A stretch of DNA of 62,192 nucleotides from JBOZRQ01 sp050789255 (GTDB lineage Bacteria; Bacillota; Sulfobacillia; Symbiobacteriales; Symbiobacteriaceae): assembly GCA_050789255.1 (NCBI GenBank), contig JBOZRQ010000002.1, positions 1-62,192 of the forward strand, written 5' to 3'. Within the stretch, counting starts at the first letter, position 1, and every line of letters starts with the position of its first letter. Position numbers and translations under genes: made by a program. The notes beneath the pieces were generated by a model. That model was not told where the DNA came from, made no database searches, and was given only the letters and a program-made list of their open reading frames with translations. This document shows positions 23,607 through 30,923 of the stretch, piece after piece.

Positions 23607-24077
23607 ATGACTCAACTGCTGACCCCGTCCAAGCTTTGGGAGATGCTTGAAGGGAACCGCCGTCTCACCGTCCGGGTGCTGGAGGCCTTCCCGGAGGCTG
23701 AACTGTTCAGCTTCACCGCCCCCGGCATGCGCACCGCCGCTGACCTGTTCAAGGAGATCATCGAGATCGAGCGTGCCTACTTCCACGGGATCGCTACGGG
23801 CGAGTGGGTGTACAATCCCGAGACCGGGAACGTGACCACCAAGCAGGGGCTGCTGGAAGCCTTCCAGACCCTCCGCAGCCAGAGCACCGAGTGGTGGTCG
23901 AAGGCCACCGAGGAGCGCCTCCTCGCCGTGGAGGATGACAAGTTCTGGGGCGCCCCGCCCATGTCCAACCTCGACCGGGTCATTTACGCCCTGGAGAACG
24001 AGGTTCACCACCGGGGCCAGGTCTACGTCTACCTGCGGCAGCTAGGCATCGAGCCCCCGGCCTTCTACGAGCGGTAA
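23607..24077 (+). CDS. DinB-family four-helix protein (copy 1)
   Basis: 156 residues. The DinB/YfiT-type four-helix bundle: LWEMLEGNRRLTVRVLEAFPEAELF, then DLFKEIIEIERAYFHGIATGEW, and the last helix ALENEVHHRGQVYVYLRQLGIEPP with the metal-binding HHRGQ. Three His normally bind a divalent metal; His in RAYFHGI and the HH pair are visible. Functions include thiol-dependent transferases and damage-inducible proteins of unknown role. ATG 23607 has GGGAGGT upstream. It is about as similar to the gene at 24445 as recent tandem paralogues are. Confidence 0.8.
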   Translation: MTQLLTPSKLWEMLEGNRRLTVRVLEAFPEAELFSFTAPGMRTAADLFKEIIEIERAYFHGIATGEWVYNPETGNVTTKQGLLEAFQTLRSQSTEWWSKATEERLLAVEDDKFWGAPPMSNLDRVIYALENEVHHRGQVYVYLRQLGIEPPAFYER

Positions 24078-24082
24078 GCCCC

Positions 24083-24427
24083 GTGGCTGAAAATCCACTC
24101 TGGCCAGAACTGGACGCCTTCTGCCGGGCCTTCGAGGGCGCGGAGGAGGCCAGTCCCTGGGAGAATCACGTGGACTTCCGGGTCAAGGGCAAAACCTTTG
24201 TCTTCACCTCGGGGGACAGGCCGGTGCTCACCCTGTCGGCCAAGCCGCTCCCCGAAACCCGGGAGATGTTCCTGCAACTCCCGGGGGTTAAGGTGGCCGC
24301 CTATGTCGGGCGCTTCGGCTGGCTCTCCATGTCGGTGACGGACGAGGCGACCCTGGGCGTCGCCAAGGACATGATCGCCGAGAGCTACGCCCAGATGGCC
24401 AAGAAGAAGCGAACCAAGGCGAAATGA
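24083..24427 (+). CDS. MmcQ/YjbR-family DNA-binding-like protein
   Basis: 114 residues of the YjbR fold: ELDAFCRAFEGAEEASPWENHVDFRVKGKTF (split here over strands), VLTLSAKPLPETREMFLQLPGVKVAAYVGRFGWLSM, and a basic tail AKKKRTKAK. The family has a CyaY-like fold and may bind DNA; the role is not known. GTG start five bases after the DinB stop. The stop overlaps an ATG of the next gene. A second, truncated copy of its C-terminus occurs at 24921. Confidence 0.8.
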   Translation: MAENPLWPELDAFCRAFEGAEEASPWENHVDFRVKGKTFVFTSGDRPVLTLSAKPLPETREMFLQLPGVKVAAYVGRFGWLSMSVTDEATLGVAKDMIAESYAQMAKKKRTKAK

Positions 24428-24444
24428 AGGCGGAGGGAACTGTG

Positions 24445-24915
24445 ATGGCCGACCTGCTCACCCCATCCAAGCTCCTGGAGATCATGGAGGGGAACCGCCG
24501 GCTCACCGTGCGTACGCTTGAGCTGTTCCCGGAACCGGAGCTGTTCACCTATGCCCCGCCGGGCATGCGCCCGGCAGCCGATCTCTTCAAGGAGATCCTT
24601 GGGACCACCCTCGACAACGTCCGGGGCTTCGCCACAGGCGAGTGGCAATTCACGTTCAGAGGCAAGGAAGCAAGCACCAAGCAAGCCCTGCTCGCCGCCT
24701 ACGAAGAGGTCCGGCTGGAGACTCGGGAGCTCTGGGAGCACGTGACCGCAGAGCGGCTGACCGCCGTCGAGGATGATGGGTGGGGCTACGCTCCGCCTAT
24801 GCCCAACATCGATCGGATCACCTATTGCCTAGAAAACGAGATTCACCACCGGGGGCAGTGCTACGTCTACCTGCGGCAGCTGGGCACCGAGCCCCCGGCC
24901 TTCTACGTGCGGTAA
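24445..24915 (+). CDS. DinB-family four-helix protein (copy 2)
   Basis: 156 residues, the same length as copy 1 and nearly co-linear with it (LLTPSKLLEIMEGNRRLTVRTLELFPEPELF; ENEIHHRGQCYVYLRQLGTEPPAFY). The first metal His differs (TTLDNVRGFATG in place of RAYFHGIATG), so one of the three usual ligands is lost; it may not bind metal normally. ATG 24445 has GGAGGG seven bases upstream; an ATG at 24424 overlapping the YjbR stop is also possible. It arose by tandem duplication together with YjbR. Confidence 0.78.
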   Translation: MADLLTPSKLLEIMEGNRRLTVRTLELFPEPELFTYAPPGMRPAADLFKEILGTTLDNVRGFATGEWQFTFRGKEASTKQALLAAYEEVRLETRELWEHVTAERLTAVEDDGWGYAPPMPNIDRITYCLENEIHHRGQCYVYLRQLGTEPPAFYVR

Positions 24916-24920
24916 GGCCT

Positions 24921-24977
24921 ATGATCGCCGAGAGCTACGCCCAAATCGCCAGGAAGAAACGGTCTAGGGCAAAATGA
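24921..24977 (+). pseudogene. C-terminal remnant of a second YjbR gene
   Basis: Eighteen codons beginning MIAESYAQ and ending KKRSRAK-stop repeat the last 18 codons of the intact YjbR gene (MIAESYAQ...KKRTKAK) with few changes. The remainder of the gene is absent. It is in the position expected for the YjbR of the second DinB unit, so a deletion joined the DinB stop to the YjbR tail. Confidence 0.85.
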
Positions 24978-24981
24978 AATG

Positions 24982-25027
24982 GAACCCCCATTCCGACAAG
25001 TGCGTCAATGCTTTCGGAAGGGGGTTC
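24982..25027 (+). promoter_or_regulatory. Conserved SD-sequestering hairpin leader (copy B)
   Basis: GAACCCCC (24982-24989), bulged A, TTCCGA, bulged C, AAGTG, loop CGTCAA, TGCTT, TCGGAA, GGGGGTTC (25020-25027). Loop and outer stem are identical to copy A (22234-22280), while inner pairs change in a compensated way. The ribosome site GGAAGGGGG is in the 3' arm, before ATG 25032. Confidence 0.75.
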
Positions 25028-25031
25028 TATT

Positions 25032-25958
25032 ATGTGGAGACGACTACTCGCCGTCGCAGTCATGCTGATTCTGCTCGTCCCCCGGACTGCCGCTGCAGCC
25101 GACGAGGCGGTCCAAGTGGAGACGTCGCTTTCAGTCGGCCTGGGATCCATCGAACTACGGGTACACAACCCAGGCCAGGTCACCCTGGGCGTCGTCGGCA
25201 TCGTTCCCTGCGATCCGGGCATTCGTGCTACGCTTACCACACCGGATGGGCGGCAGGCGGTCCTCACCGGGAGGACCCCAACCCCTCTCGGCAGCTGTGA
25301 GATCCAGGTGCTGCAGGAGCACGAAATACCACCTGGCGGCAGCTTCTATGTTAACTATCGTATTCCGCCCGAATTCACGTCGCAGGTTGGCACATACACG
25401 GTGGCGTTCACCACTCCGCTTGCCTCCTATGCCAAGCGAGCCGCCCTTCAGATCACAGAGCCGTTCTCGTTCACCATTCCCTTCACAGATGTCGCCTTGC
25501 ACTGGGCCTGGGAGCAGGTTGCTGATGCGGTTGCCCGGGGCTGGGTCAGCGGCTACCCTGACGGTACGTTCCGCCCGGACCAACCGGTTACCTACGGAGA
25601 GTTCTCGAAGATGCTGGTGTTGGCAAAGGGGCTCCCGCCGGCGCCCGGTCCGGCCGATGTGGATTGGTCCAGCCCGTGGCGCAACGCGGCTATCCAGGCC
25701 GGGTGGATGCAACCTGGTCTGACCGGAGAGGTGCGTCAATTTGATGCGATCGCCATGGTGGTCCGGGCATCCGGACTCGCCGGATCGTCGGAGATCCACG
25801 GGCACCGCGAGGCGTGGGAGTTTGCCGAGCGAAACCGCATCATCCTGGCCACTGTCGAGTTTAAGCACTCAACGAACTCCATAATGACCCGAGCCATAGC
25901 TGTCGCGCTCATCTGGCGCATGCAGGGCGTAGTTGAGGCAGCGAATCAGCATGGTTGA
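25032..25958 (+). CDS. SLH-domain secreted protein (paralogue B)
   Basis: 308 residues. Signal peptide 1-24 (LLAVAVMLILLVPRTAAAAD). The beta-sandwich domain (IELRVHNPGQVTLGVVGIVPCDPGI, GSCEIQVLQEHEI) is the counterpart of that in 22288-23544. One clear SLH unit (FTDVALHWAWEQVADAVARGWVSGYPDGTFRP, over two strands) and a second, weaker one. It ends without the copper-amine-oxidase-N-like domain. It is probably bound to the cell wall. It shares the hairpin leader with its paralogue, suggesting joint control. Confidence 0.78.
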   Translation: MWRRLLAVAVMLILLVPRTAAAADEAVQVETSLSVGLGSIELRVHNPGQVTLGVVGIVPCDPGIRATLTTPDGRQAVLTGRTPTPLGSCEIQVLQEHEIPPGGSFYVNYRIPPEFTSQVGTYTVAFTTPLASYAKRAALQITEPFSFTIPFTDVALHWAWEQVADAVARGWVSGYPDGTFRPDQPVTYGEFSKMLVLAKGLPPAPGPADVDWSSPWRNAAIQAGWMQPGLTGEVRQFDAIAMVVRASGLAGSSEIHGHREAWEFAERNRIILATVEFKHSTNSIMTRAIAVALIWRMQGVVEAANQHG

Positions 25959-25993
25959 CTCGGTAAAGAACACATCCAGACGAAAATCCTCTG

Positions 25994-26038
25994 GCATCCA
26001 CCTTCCGGCATGGTTTACCATAGCCGGGAGGTGGATGC
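25994..26038 (+). promoter_or_regulatory. Long hairpin containing the ribosome site of gene 26043
   Basis: GCATCCACCTTCCGGC (25994-26009) pairs with GCCGGGAGGTGGATGC (26023-26038) with one G-U pair. The stem is extended by ATGG/CCAT around a TTTA loop. The ribosome site GGGAGGTGG lies inside the 3' arm. It may also terminate the upstream SLH transcript. Confidence 0.7.
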
Positions 26039-26042
26039 TTCT

Positions 26043-26495
26043 ATGGAGATCGAGCTGCGAGCTGTTACACGTGAGAACTGGGAGCAGTGCATCAGCCTGA
26101 AGGTCGCCCCGGACCAGGCGAGGTTCGTGGCGCCCAACCTATACTCCCTGGCCCAAAGCAAGTTTGAGCCCTGGTGCACCCCGCTGGGTGTATACCACGG
26201 AGACACCATGGTCGGTTTCGTCATGTACGGCAAGGACCCCGACATCGATCCGGCCCGGGGCGCCTACCTGATCTACCGCTTGATGATCGCAGCCCCGCAC
26301 CAGGGCAAGGGCTACGGTCGGCACGCCATGAAGGCCGTCATGCAGCGCTTGCGCGAGCAGCACCCCGACTGCCGGGAGGTGCTGCTCGGCTTTGAGCCCG
26401 AGAACAAGGTGGCCGAGGCGCTCTACCGGAGCATGGGCTTTGGCGAGTCCGACATTGGCTGGGACGGCGAGACTGTACTGCTCTACCGCATGTAA
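26043..26495 (+). CDS. GNAT acetyltransferase, diamine/spermidine type
   Basis: 150 residues. The N-terminus IELRAVTRENWEQCISLKV and FVAPNLYSLAQSKFEP is typical of the BltD/SpeG-like diamine acetyltransferases. The acetyl-CoA loop is APHQGKGYGRHAM (Q/RxxGxG/A), then EVLLGFEPENKVAEALYRSMGF. It would move an acetyl group from acetyl-CoA to a polyamine in the cytoplasm. ATG 26043 is taken as the start; its Shine-Dalgarno sequence is inside a 16-bp hairpin, so translation may be controlled. It is convergent with the efflux gene, sharing the hairpin at 26503-26528. Confidence 0.8.
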   Translation: MEIELRAVTRENWEQCISLKVAPDQARFVAPNLYSLAQSKFEPWCTPLGVYHGDTMVGFVMYGKDPDIDPARGAYLIYRLMIAAPHQGKGYGRHAMKAVMQRLREQHPDCREVLLGFEPENKVAEALYRSMGFGESDIGWDGETVLLYRM

Positions 26496-26502
26496 AACGA
26501 GC

Positions 26503-26528
26503 GCACCCGGGGAGGTTTCCCCGGGTGC
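26503..26528. terminator. Bidirectional terminator
   Basis: GCACCCGGGG-aggttt-CCCCGGGTGC followed by CTTTCC on the plus strand and GCTCGTTTTAC on the minus strand. It lies between convergent genes ending at 26495 and 26536. Confidence 0.8.
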
Positions 26529-26535
26529 CTTTCCA

Positions 26536-28143
26536 TTAGTGGGCCAAGCCCTGCGCCTGATCGGACCCCGCCCGCTTTTGCACCCTTCCAGGCCAGCCGG
26601 GGAGGAGGGCGCCCAACCCGAGCGCCACCAGTGAGGCGTAGAAGGTGAACAGATAGGTGTGGCTCAGACCCTGCGTGTATTCGGAGCAAAAGGCCTTCAC
26701 GGGCGCCAGCGCCTGCGGCGGGAGTGCGAATCCCGCTACCTTGCCCGTGGTGGACAGCCCGTCCGGCCCGCACAGGGCGAACTTGGGCGCCGTCCCACCG
26801 GGGGCCTGGGCACCAAACTTGGCAGCTTGGGCCCGGAACTCTTGCATCGCCGTGTTGGTCGAGGGCGAGAGCGACGAGGCCAGGACCGTCGCCAGTACAG
26901 CTACGCCGATCGACTGCACCACCTGCCTGGTGGCGTTGACCAGGGAGGAAGCCCGGGCAGTCTGCGCCAGGGGGACCACCGAGAGCGACACCAGCAGCGT
27001 GATTTGGACCGTAAGGCCTAACGCCAGACCTCGTAGGGCCAGAAGGAACTGGATCCAGCCGATCGATGTCTCCGGCGAAAGCTTGGTGAACTGCCACGTG
27101 TTAATCGCCAACAGCGAGAAGCCGATCACTGCCAGGGGGCGGGCGCCGATGCGGTCGTAGAGGCGCCCCGACAGCGGGGTCGCTACGGCGGAGGCAAGCG
27201 CAAGGGGAAGGAGGAGCACCCCCGCCTCCAGGGCGGTCTTCCCCCGCAGAATCTGCAGGTAGAGCGGCATGAGGAACTCGGCGCCGAACAGGGCCAACAC
27301 GGAGACGTAGCCGGTCAGCGCCGCCACCAGGAAGGCGGGACTCTTGAACAGGCGCAGGTCCAGGAGCGGCTCCCCGGCGACAAAGAGCTCCACCACTGCG
27401 AAGATCGCCAGGGACACGGCCCCGATCAGGAAGAACCAGGCCACATCGGGCGATGACCAGCCGTGCTCGGCAGCCCGGGAGGCGGCGTAGAGCACTGAGC
27501 CGAAACCCACCGCCGAGAAGAGCAGTCCGAGCGGATCGAAGCGGGCGGTCCGGGCGCCGGTGGAGCGCGGCAGCCACATGCTGCCCAGGGTCGTGCCCAG
27601 CACGGCGATCGGCACGTTCAAATAAAAGATCCAGCGCCAGTGGCCCTGGTCGACCAGCCATCCGCCGAGAATTGGGCCCATCGCGGGCGCAAAGACCAGG
27701 GCGATGCCGAAGAAGCCCAGCGCCTTGCCCCGTTCATGTGGGGGAAAGGCCTGGTAGAGCAGGGAGGTGCCCAGGGGCACTGAAAGGCCGCCGGCGATGC
27801 CCTTGACCGCCCGGAAGATGATTAACACGGTAAGGTTCGGGGCAAGGCCGCACAGAAGGGAGGCCAAACCGAAGAGGGCGATTCCGCTCAGGAAGACCCG
27901 CTTCTGGCCGAAGCGGTCCCCCAGGTAGCCGGAGAGCGGGGTGGCGATGCCCACCGCCATTACATAGATCGAGAGGACCCACTGCGTCAGGTTGACGTCG
28001 GCGGCATACTCCTCCTGGAGCGTCTTAAAGGCCACATTCACCACGGTCGTGTCCAGGAGGATCATGAACAGGCCAAATACGACCGAAATCAGCACCTTCC
28101 ACTTGGCGCTTGAATCCTCTGGCCCCTCACCCTGGTTACTCAC
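26536..28143 (-). CDS. DHA2-family multidrug efflux MFS transporter
   Basis: 535 residues, 14 membrane helices expected. Motif D1 LLDTTVVNVAF, motif A GYLGDRFGQKRVF and motif C APAMGPILGGWLVD are intact (EmrB/QacA branch). It exports hydrophobic or cationic drugs using the proton gradient. It is one of a two-gene unit with the TetR gene just upstream, whose last eight bases it overlaps. The GTG start has GGAGGGAGG upstream. There is no EmrA-like membrane-fusion partner, as expected for a Gram-positive-type cell. Confidence 0.9.
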   Translation of the reverse strand: MSNQGEGPEDSSAKWKVLISVVFGLFMILLDTTVVNVAFKTLQEEYAADVNLTQWVLSIYVMAVGIATPLSGYLGDRFGQKRVFLSGIALFGLASLLCGLAPNLTVLIIFRAVKGIAGGLSVPLGTSLLYQAFPPHERGKALGFFGIALVFAPAMGPILGGWLVDQGHWRWIFYLNVPIAVLGTTLGSMWLPRSTGARTARFDPLGLLFSAVGFGSVLYAASRAAEHGWSSPDVAWFFLIGAVSLAIFAVVELFVAGEPLLDLRLFKSPAFLVAALTGYVSVLALFGAEFLMPLYLQILRGKTALEAGVLLLPLALASAVATPLSGRLYDRIGARPLAVIGFSLLAINTWQFTKLSPETSIGWIQFLLALRGLALGLTVQITLLVSLSVVPLAQTARASSLVNATRQVVQSIGVAVLATVLASSLSPSTNTAMQEFRAQAAKFGAQAPGGTAPKFALCGPDGLSTTGKVAGFALPPQALAPVKAFCSEYTQGLSHTYLFTFYASLVALGLGALLPGWPGRVQKRAGSDQAQGLAH

Positions 28144-28831
28144 GTCGGCTGCCTCCCTCCGTATGATAGCTGGATCCTTGCAGGAACAATGAGACGATCA
28201 GATCGACCAGTTCGGGACCGGGTGCCAGGCCTGCCGCTTGCCCCTTGCGCCCCTGGAAGGATGTGATCAGATGAAGGTAAGCGTGCGCCAGGAAATGGGC
28301 TGACAGGTCGGGGCGGAGGGCGCCCTCTTCCTGACCGTGCAGCATCAGGTTGTGCAGCGCAGCCAGCACGCCTCCGTACGCCTGCCCAATCTGCGCCTGC
28401 TGATCGGGAGCGAGATGCTCCGTCACATCACGCATCATCTCATCCATGTCGGCCGTGACCGGGGTGAACAGCAGTGCGGCCTCCACGATTCCACGCACCT
28501 TTTGTGTGTAGGGGATGGGCGCCTCGGCCCACCACCACACCGAATCAGTTATGCGCTGCATCAGATCGCAGACCATTTCGGTGTAGACCGCTTCCTTGCC
28601 GGCAAAGTGGTTGTACAGTGCCGCTTTGGTGACGCCGACCTGCTCTGCGATCTGCCCCAGCGAGACCGCGGCATAACCCCGGCGGGTGAACAACTCCCTC
28701 GCCGCCTGAATGATGGCGGCGCGGCGCTCTCCCTGTGCCACCTCGTCCACCGGAGGGCGTCCGATCCGTTTGGACGCAGATTGTAAAGATAAATTAGATA
28801 GTTGCGCACTCGGCACATCGGGGGCCGACAT
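28136..28831 (-). CDS. TetR-family repressor of the efflux pump
   Basis: 231 residues. HTH at about 35-80: RRAAIIQAARELFTRRG, then VSLGQIAEQVGVTKAALYNH and FAGKEAVYTEM. The C-terminal ligand domain is helical and ends near HTEGGSRRE. Its overlap with the MFS gene implies that the pair is regulated together, probably by a substrate of the pump. The start ATG at 28831 lacks a strong ribosome site; a slightly shorter form is possible. A divergent SorC-type gene lies upstream. Confidence 0.88.
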   Translation of the reverse strand: MSAPDVPSAQLSNLSLQSASKRIGRPPVDEVAQGERRAAIIQAARELFTRRGYAAVSLGQIAEQVGVTKAALYNHFAGKEAVYTEMVCDLMQRITDSVWWWAEAPIPYTQKVRGIVEAALLFTPVTADMDEMMRDVTEHLAPDQQAQIGQAYGGVLAALHNLMLHGQEEGALRPDLSAHFLAHAYLHLITSFQGRKGQAAGLAPGPELVDLIVSLFLQGSSYHTEGGSRRE

Positions 28832-28882
28832 TTTCTTGGGGACTTGCAGGAAATCGCTTTGAGATCCCGAAATTGACGGTGG

Positions 28883-28916
28883 TGAACATTTGTATCAAGG
28901 CATGAACATTTGTTCA
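28883..28916. promoter_or_regulatory. SorC/DeoR-type operator repeats
   Basis: TGAACATTTGT occurs at 28883-28893 and at 28903-28913, exactly 20 bases apart, on the same DNA face. The second copy is a full palindrome TGAACATTTGTTCA (28903-28916). It lies just before the SorC-family regulator gene and the microcompartment operon, and is the likely binding site of that regulator. Confidence 0.75.
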
Positions 28917-28942
28917 CAGAAACGGAAAGGAGGTGTGAGTGT

Positions 28943-29899
28943 TTGGCGGATCTGGAGCGCATGCACCTGCTCGGGCGCGTGGCGCACATGTACTACGAGC
29001 AGAGCGCAACCCAAGAGGCCATCGCCGCCACGCTCAGCATCTCCCGGCCTACCGTCTCCCGGCTGCTCAAAGAGGCCCGGGAGGAGGGCGTCGTCCAGAT
29101 CATCATCAACAGCCCGTTCCGGTATGTGTCGGACGTTGAGGCCGGGCTCGCCCGGGCCTTTCCGCACCTCAAGCAGGTGCGGGTGCTGGCTACGGTCGAG
29201 TCGGCAACGGTCACCCGGGCAGCGGCAAGCTACGTTGGCGCCATCGTCAGGAATGGCGATGTGGTGGGCGTCTCCTGGGGCAACACCATGGAGGAGATGA
29301 CCGCCCACCTGCCCCGCCGGCCCCTCACCGGGGTCACGGTGGTGCAGCTCAACGGCGGCGTCGCCCAGGCCGGCAGCGGCACCAACGCACAGGAGATCGT
29401 CACCCACTTCGGCCAGGCCTTCAGCGCCGACATGTACTACCTGCAGGTGCCCGCCATTGTGGACAGCCCGCAGGTGCGGGAAGCGCTGCTTCAGAACCGG
29501 GAGACCGCCCGGGTGCTCGACCTGGGCCGCCGGGCCACCGTTGCCGTCTTCGGCATCGGGGCGCCCGAGAGCCGCTCGGTCCTGGTCCAGGCCGGCTACT
29601 TCACCCCGCAGTACCTTCAGGGGCTGCGCCGGAAGGGCGCCGTGGGCGACATCTGCTCGCGGTACTTCACCCAGTGCGGGCAGGAGGCCGACGCAGACCT
29701 CGAAGCTCGCACCATCGGCCTGCCGCTGAGCGCCCTGCGCGAGGTGGAGCATTCGGTGGCTGTGGTCAGCGGCGTGCACAAGGCTGCCGGGGCGCTCGGC
29801 GCCCTGCGCGGCAGGTTCATGAATGTACTTATCGTAGACGAAGCCACGGCTCGCGAGATCCTGCGGCTTCACACGGAGGTAGAACAAACCCATGACTGA
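28943..29899 (+). CDS. SorC/DeoR-family sugar-phosphate-responsive regulator of the BMC operon
   Basis: 318 residues. N-terminal HTH: LLGRVAHMYYEQSATQEAIAA, then ISRPTVSRLLKEAREEGVV. The C-terminal SorC effector domain resembles a sugar-phosphate isomerase fold: GDVVGVSWGNTMEEM, VVQLNGGVAQ, AVFGIGAPESRSVLVQAGY, GDICSRYF. Such proteins sense a phosphorylated sugar; B. subtilis DeoR, which binds deoxyribose-5-phosphate, is of this type and fits the DeoC of this operon. TTG at 28943 has AAAGGAGGTG seven bases ahead. The stop overlaps the pduL start. It probably binds 28883-28916 and controls itself and the operon. Confidence 0.88.
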   Translation: MADLERMHLLGRVAHMYYEQSATQEAIAATLSISRPTVSRLLKEAREEGVVQIIINSPFRYVSDVEAGLARAFPHLKQVRVLATVESATVTRAAASYVGAIVRNGDVVGVSWGNTMEEMTAHLPRRPLTGVTVVQLNGGVAQAGSGTNAQEIVTHFGQAFSADMYYLQVPAIVDSPQVREALLQNRETARVLDLGRRATVAVFGIGAPESRSVLVQAGYFTPQYLQGLRRKGAVGDICSRYFTQCGQEADADLEARTIGLPLSALREVEHSVAVVSGVHKAAGALGALRGRFMNVLIVDEATAREILRLHTEVEQTHD

Positions 29900-30533
29900 A
29901 GAAGAACTGATCAAAGCGATCGCGACCGAGGTAGTGGCCCGTATTAAGACCGTCTCCGAGGGCAAGAAGCAGGTTGTCGTCAACGTTAGCGCACGGCACA
30001 TCCACCTGAGCCAGGAGCATGTGGAGGCGCTCTTCGGCGCCGGCTACCAGCTCACCAAGCTGAAGGATCTCATGCAGCCCGGCCAGTTCGCAGCCAACGA
30101 GCAGGTCGCGGTGATTGGCCCGAAGGGTAGCTTCCCGAAGGTCCGTGTGCTGGGCCCCGCCCGGGGCGACACCCAGCTGGAGGTCTCCCTGAGCGATGCC
30201 CGCACCCTGGGCCTCGCCGTGCCGGTCAAGCTCTCCGGCGACACTGAGGGCACCCCGGGGATCACCCTGGAAGGGCCCAAGGGGCGCATCACGGTCCCCA
30301 AGGGGGTCATCGTGGCGGCCCGGCACATCCACCTGAGCCCGGCCGATGCCGAGCGCTTCGGCGTGGCCCAGGGCCAGAAGGTCCGGGTCCGCACAACCGG
30401 TGGGCGCCCGCTCACCTACGACGACGTGGTGGTTCGTGTCAGCCCCAACTTCGTCGCTGAAATGCACGTCGACACCGATGAGGCCAACGCCGCTGCCATC
30501 AAGGACGGCGACATGGTCGAGATTCTTCCGTAG
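29892..30533 (+). CDS. pduL: PduL-type phosphotransacylase (microcompartment)
   Basis: 213 residues, two tandem PduL halves. Zinc-ligand motifs VSARHIHLS (residue about 35) and VAARHIHLS (about 145), then EMHVDTDEAN. It converts acyl-CoA and phosphate to acyl-phosphate and CoA, here most likely acetyl-CoA to acetyl-phosphate, which recycles CoA inside the shell. The first 20 residues (ELIKAIATEVVARIK) form an amphipathic helix like the cargo tags of the dehydrogenase and aldolase in this operon. It overlaps the regulator gene by eight bases. GGAGGT lies before the ATG. Confidence 0.93.
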   Translation: MTEEELIKAIATEVVARIKTVSEGKKQVVVNVSARHIHLSQEHVEALFGAGYQLTKLKDLMQPGQFAANEQVAVIGPKGSFPKVRVLGPARGDTQLEVSLSDARTLGLAVPVKLSGDTEGTPGITLEGPKGRITVPKGVIVAARHIHLSPADAERFGVAQGQKVRVRTTGGRPLTYDDVVVRVSPNFVAEMHVDTDEANAAAIKDGDMVEILP

Positions 30534-30542
30534 TGATTCCGT

Positions 30543-30561
30543 CCGGCGGATTTTCCGCCGG
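30543..30561 (+). promoter_or_regulatory. Intercistronic hairpin before BMC-H gene
   Basis: CCGGCGGA-ttt-TCCGCCGG is an 8-bp stem without a following T tract. It more likely marks an mRNA processing or stabilising point than a terminator, as the downstream shell gene needs a much higher level than pduL. Confidence 0.45.
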
Positions 30562-30590
30562 GAGCTATATTGCGAGAGAGGCCCTGATTT

Positions 30591-30600
30591 AAGGAGGTGA
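30591..30600 (+). promoter_or_regulatory. Full-length Shine-Dalgarno of BMC-H gene
   Basis: AAGGAGGTGA is complementary to the complete anti-SD end of 16S rRNA and stands seven bases before ATG 30608. It is the strongest ribosome site in the operon, consistent with the major hexameric shell protein. Confidence 0.8.
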
Positions 30601-30607
30601 ATCTGTT

Positions 30608-30892
30608 ATGGCTATGGAGGCTCTGGGCATGGTTGAGACCCGCGGCCTGATCGCGATGATCGAGGCTGCCGACGCCATGGTGAAGTCCGCCAACGTCCGC
30701 CTGGTGGGCTGGGAGAAGATCGGCTCCGGCTACGTGACCGCGATCGTGCGCGGCGACGTCGCTGCCGTCAAGTCCGCCACCGACGCCGGCGCTGCTGCCG
30801 CCGCCAAGGTTGGCGAGGTGCTGGCCGTCCACGTGATCCCGCGCCCGCACGCCGATCTGGAGTTCGTGCTCCCGATCGCTGTCAAGGAGTAG
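30608..30892 (+). CDS. BMC-H hexameric shell protein 1 (PduA-like)
   Basis: 94 residues, one BMC domain: EALGMVETRGLIAMIEAADAMVKSANV, pore loop KIGSGYVTAIVRGDVAAV and C-terminal HVIPRPHADLE. It forms hexamers that tile the facets of the microcompartment. The pore motif GSG matches PduA, which lets small polar molecules through. It is expected to be the most abundant shell subunit, given its ideal ribosome site. It is followed by a 210-base gap with a large inverted repeat before the BMC-P gene. Confidence 0.95.
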   Translation: MAMEALGMVETRGLIAMIEAADAMVKSANVRLVGWEKIGSGYVTAIVRGDVAAVKSATDAGAAAAAKVGEVLAVHVIPRPHADLEFVLPIAVKE

Positions 30893-30923
30893 TTTGTAGG
30901 CCACCCCGCTCCTCGCGGCAGAG

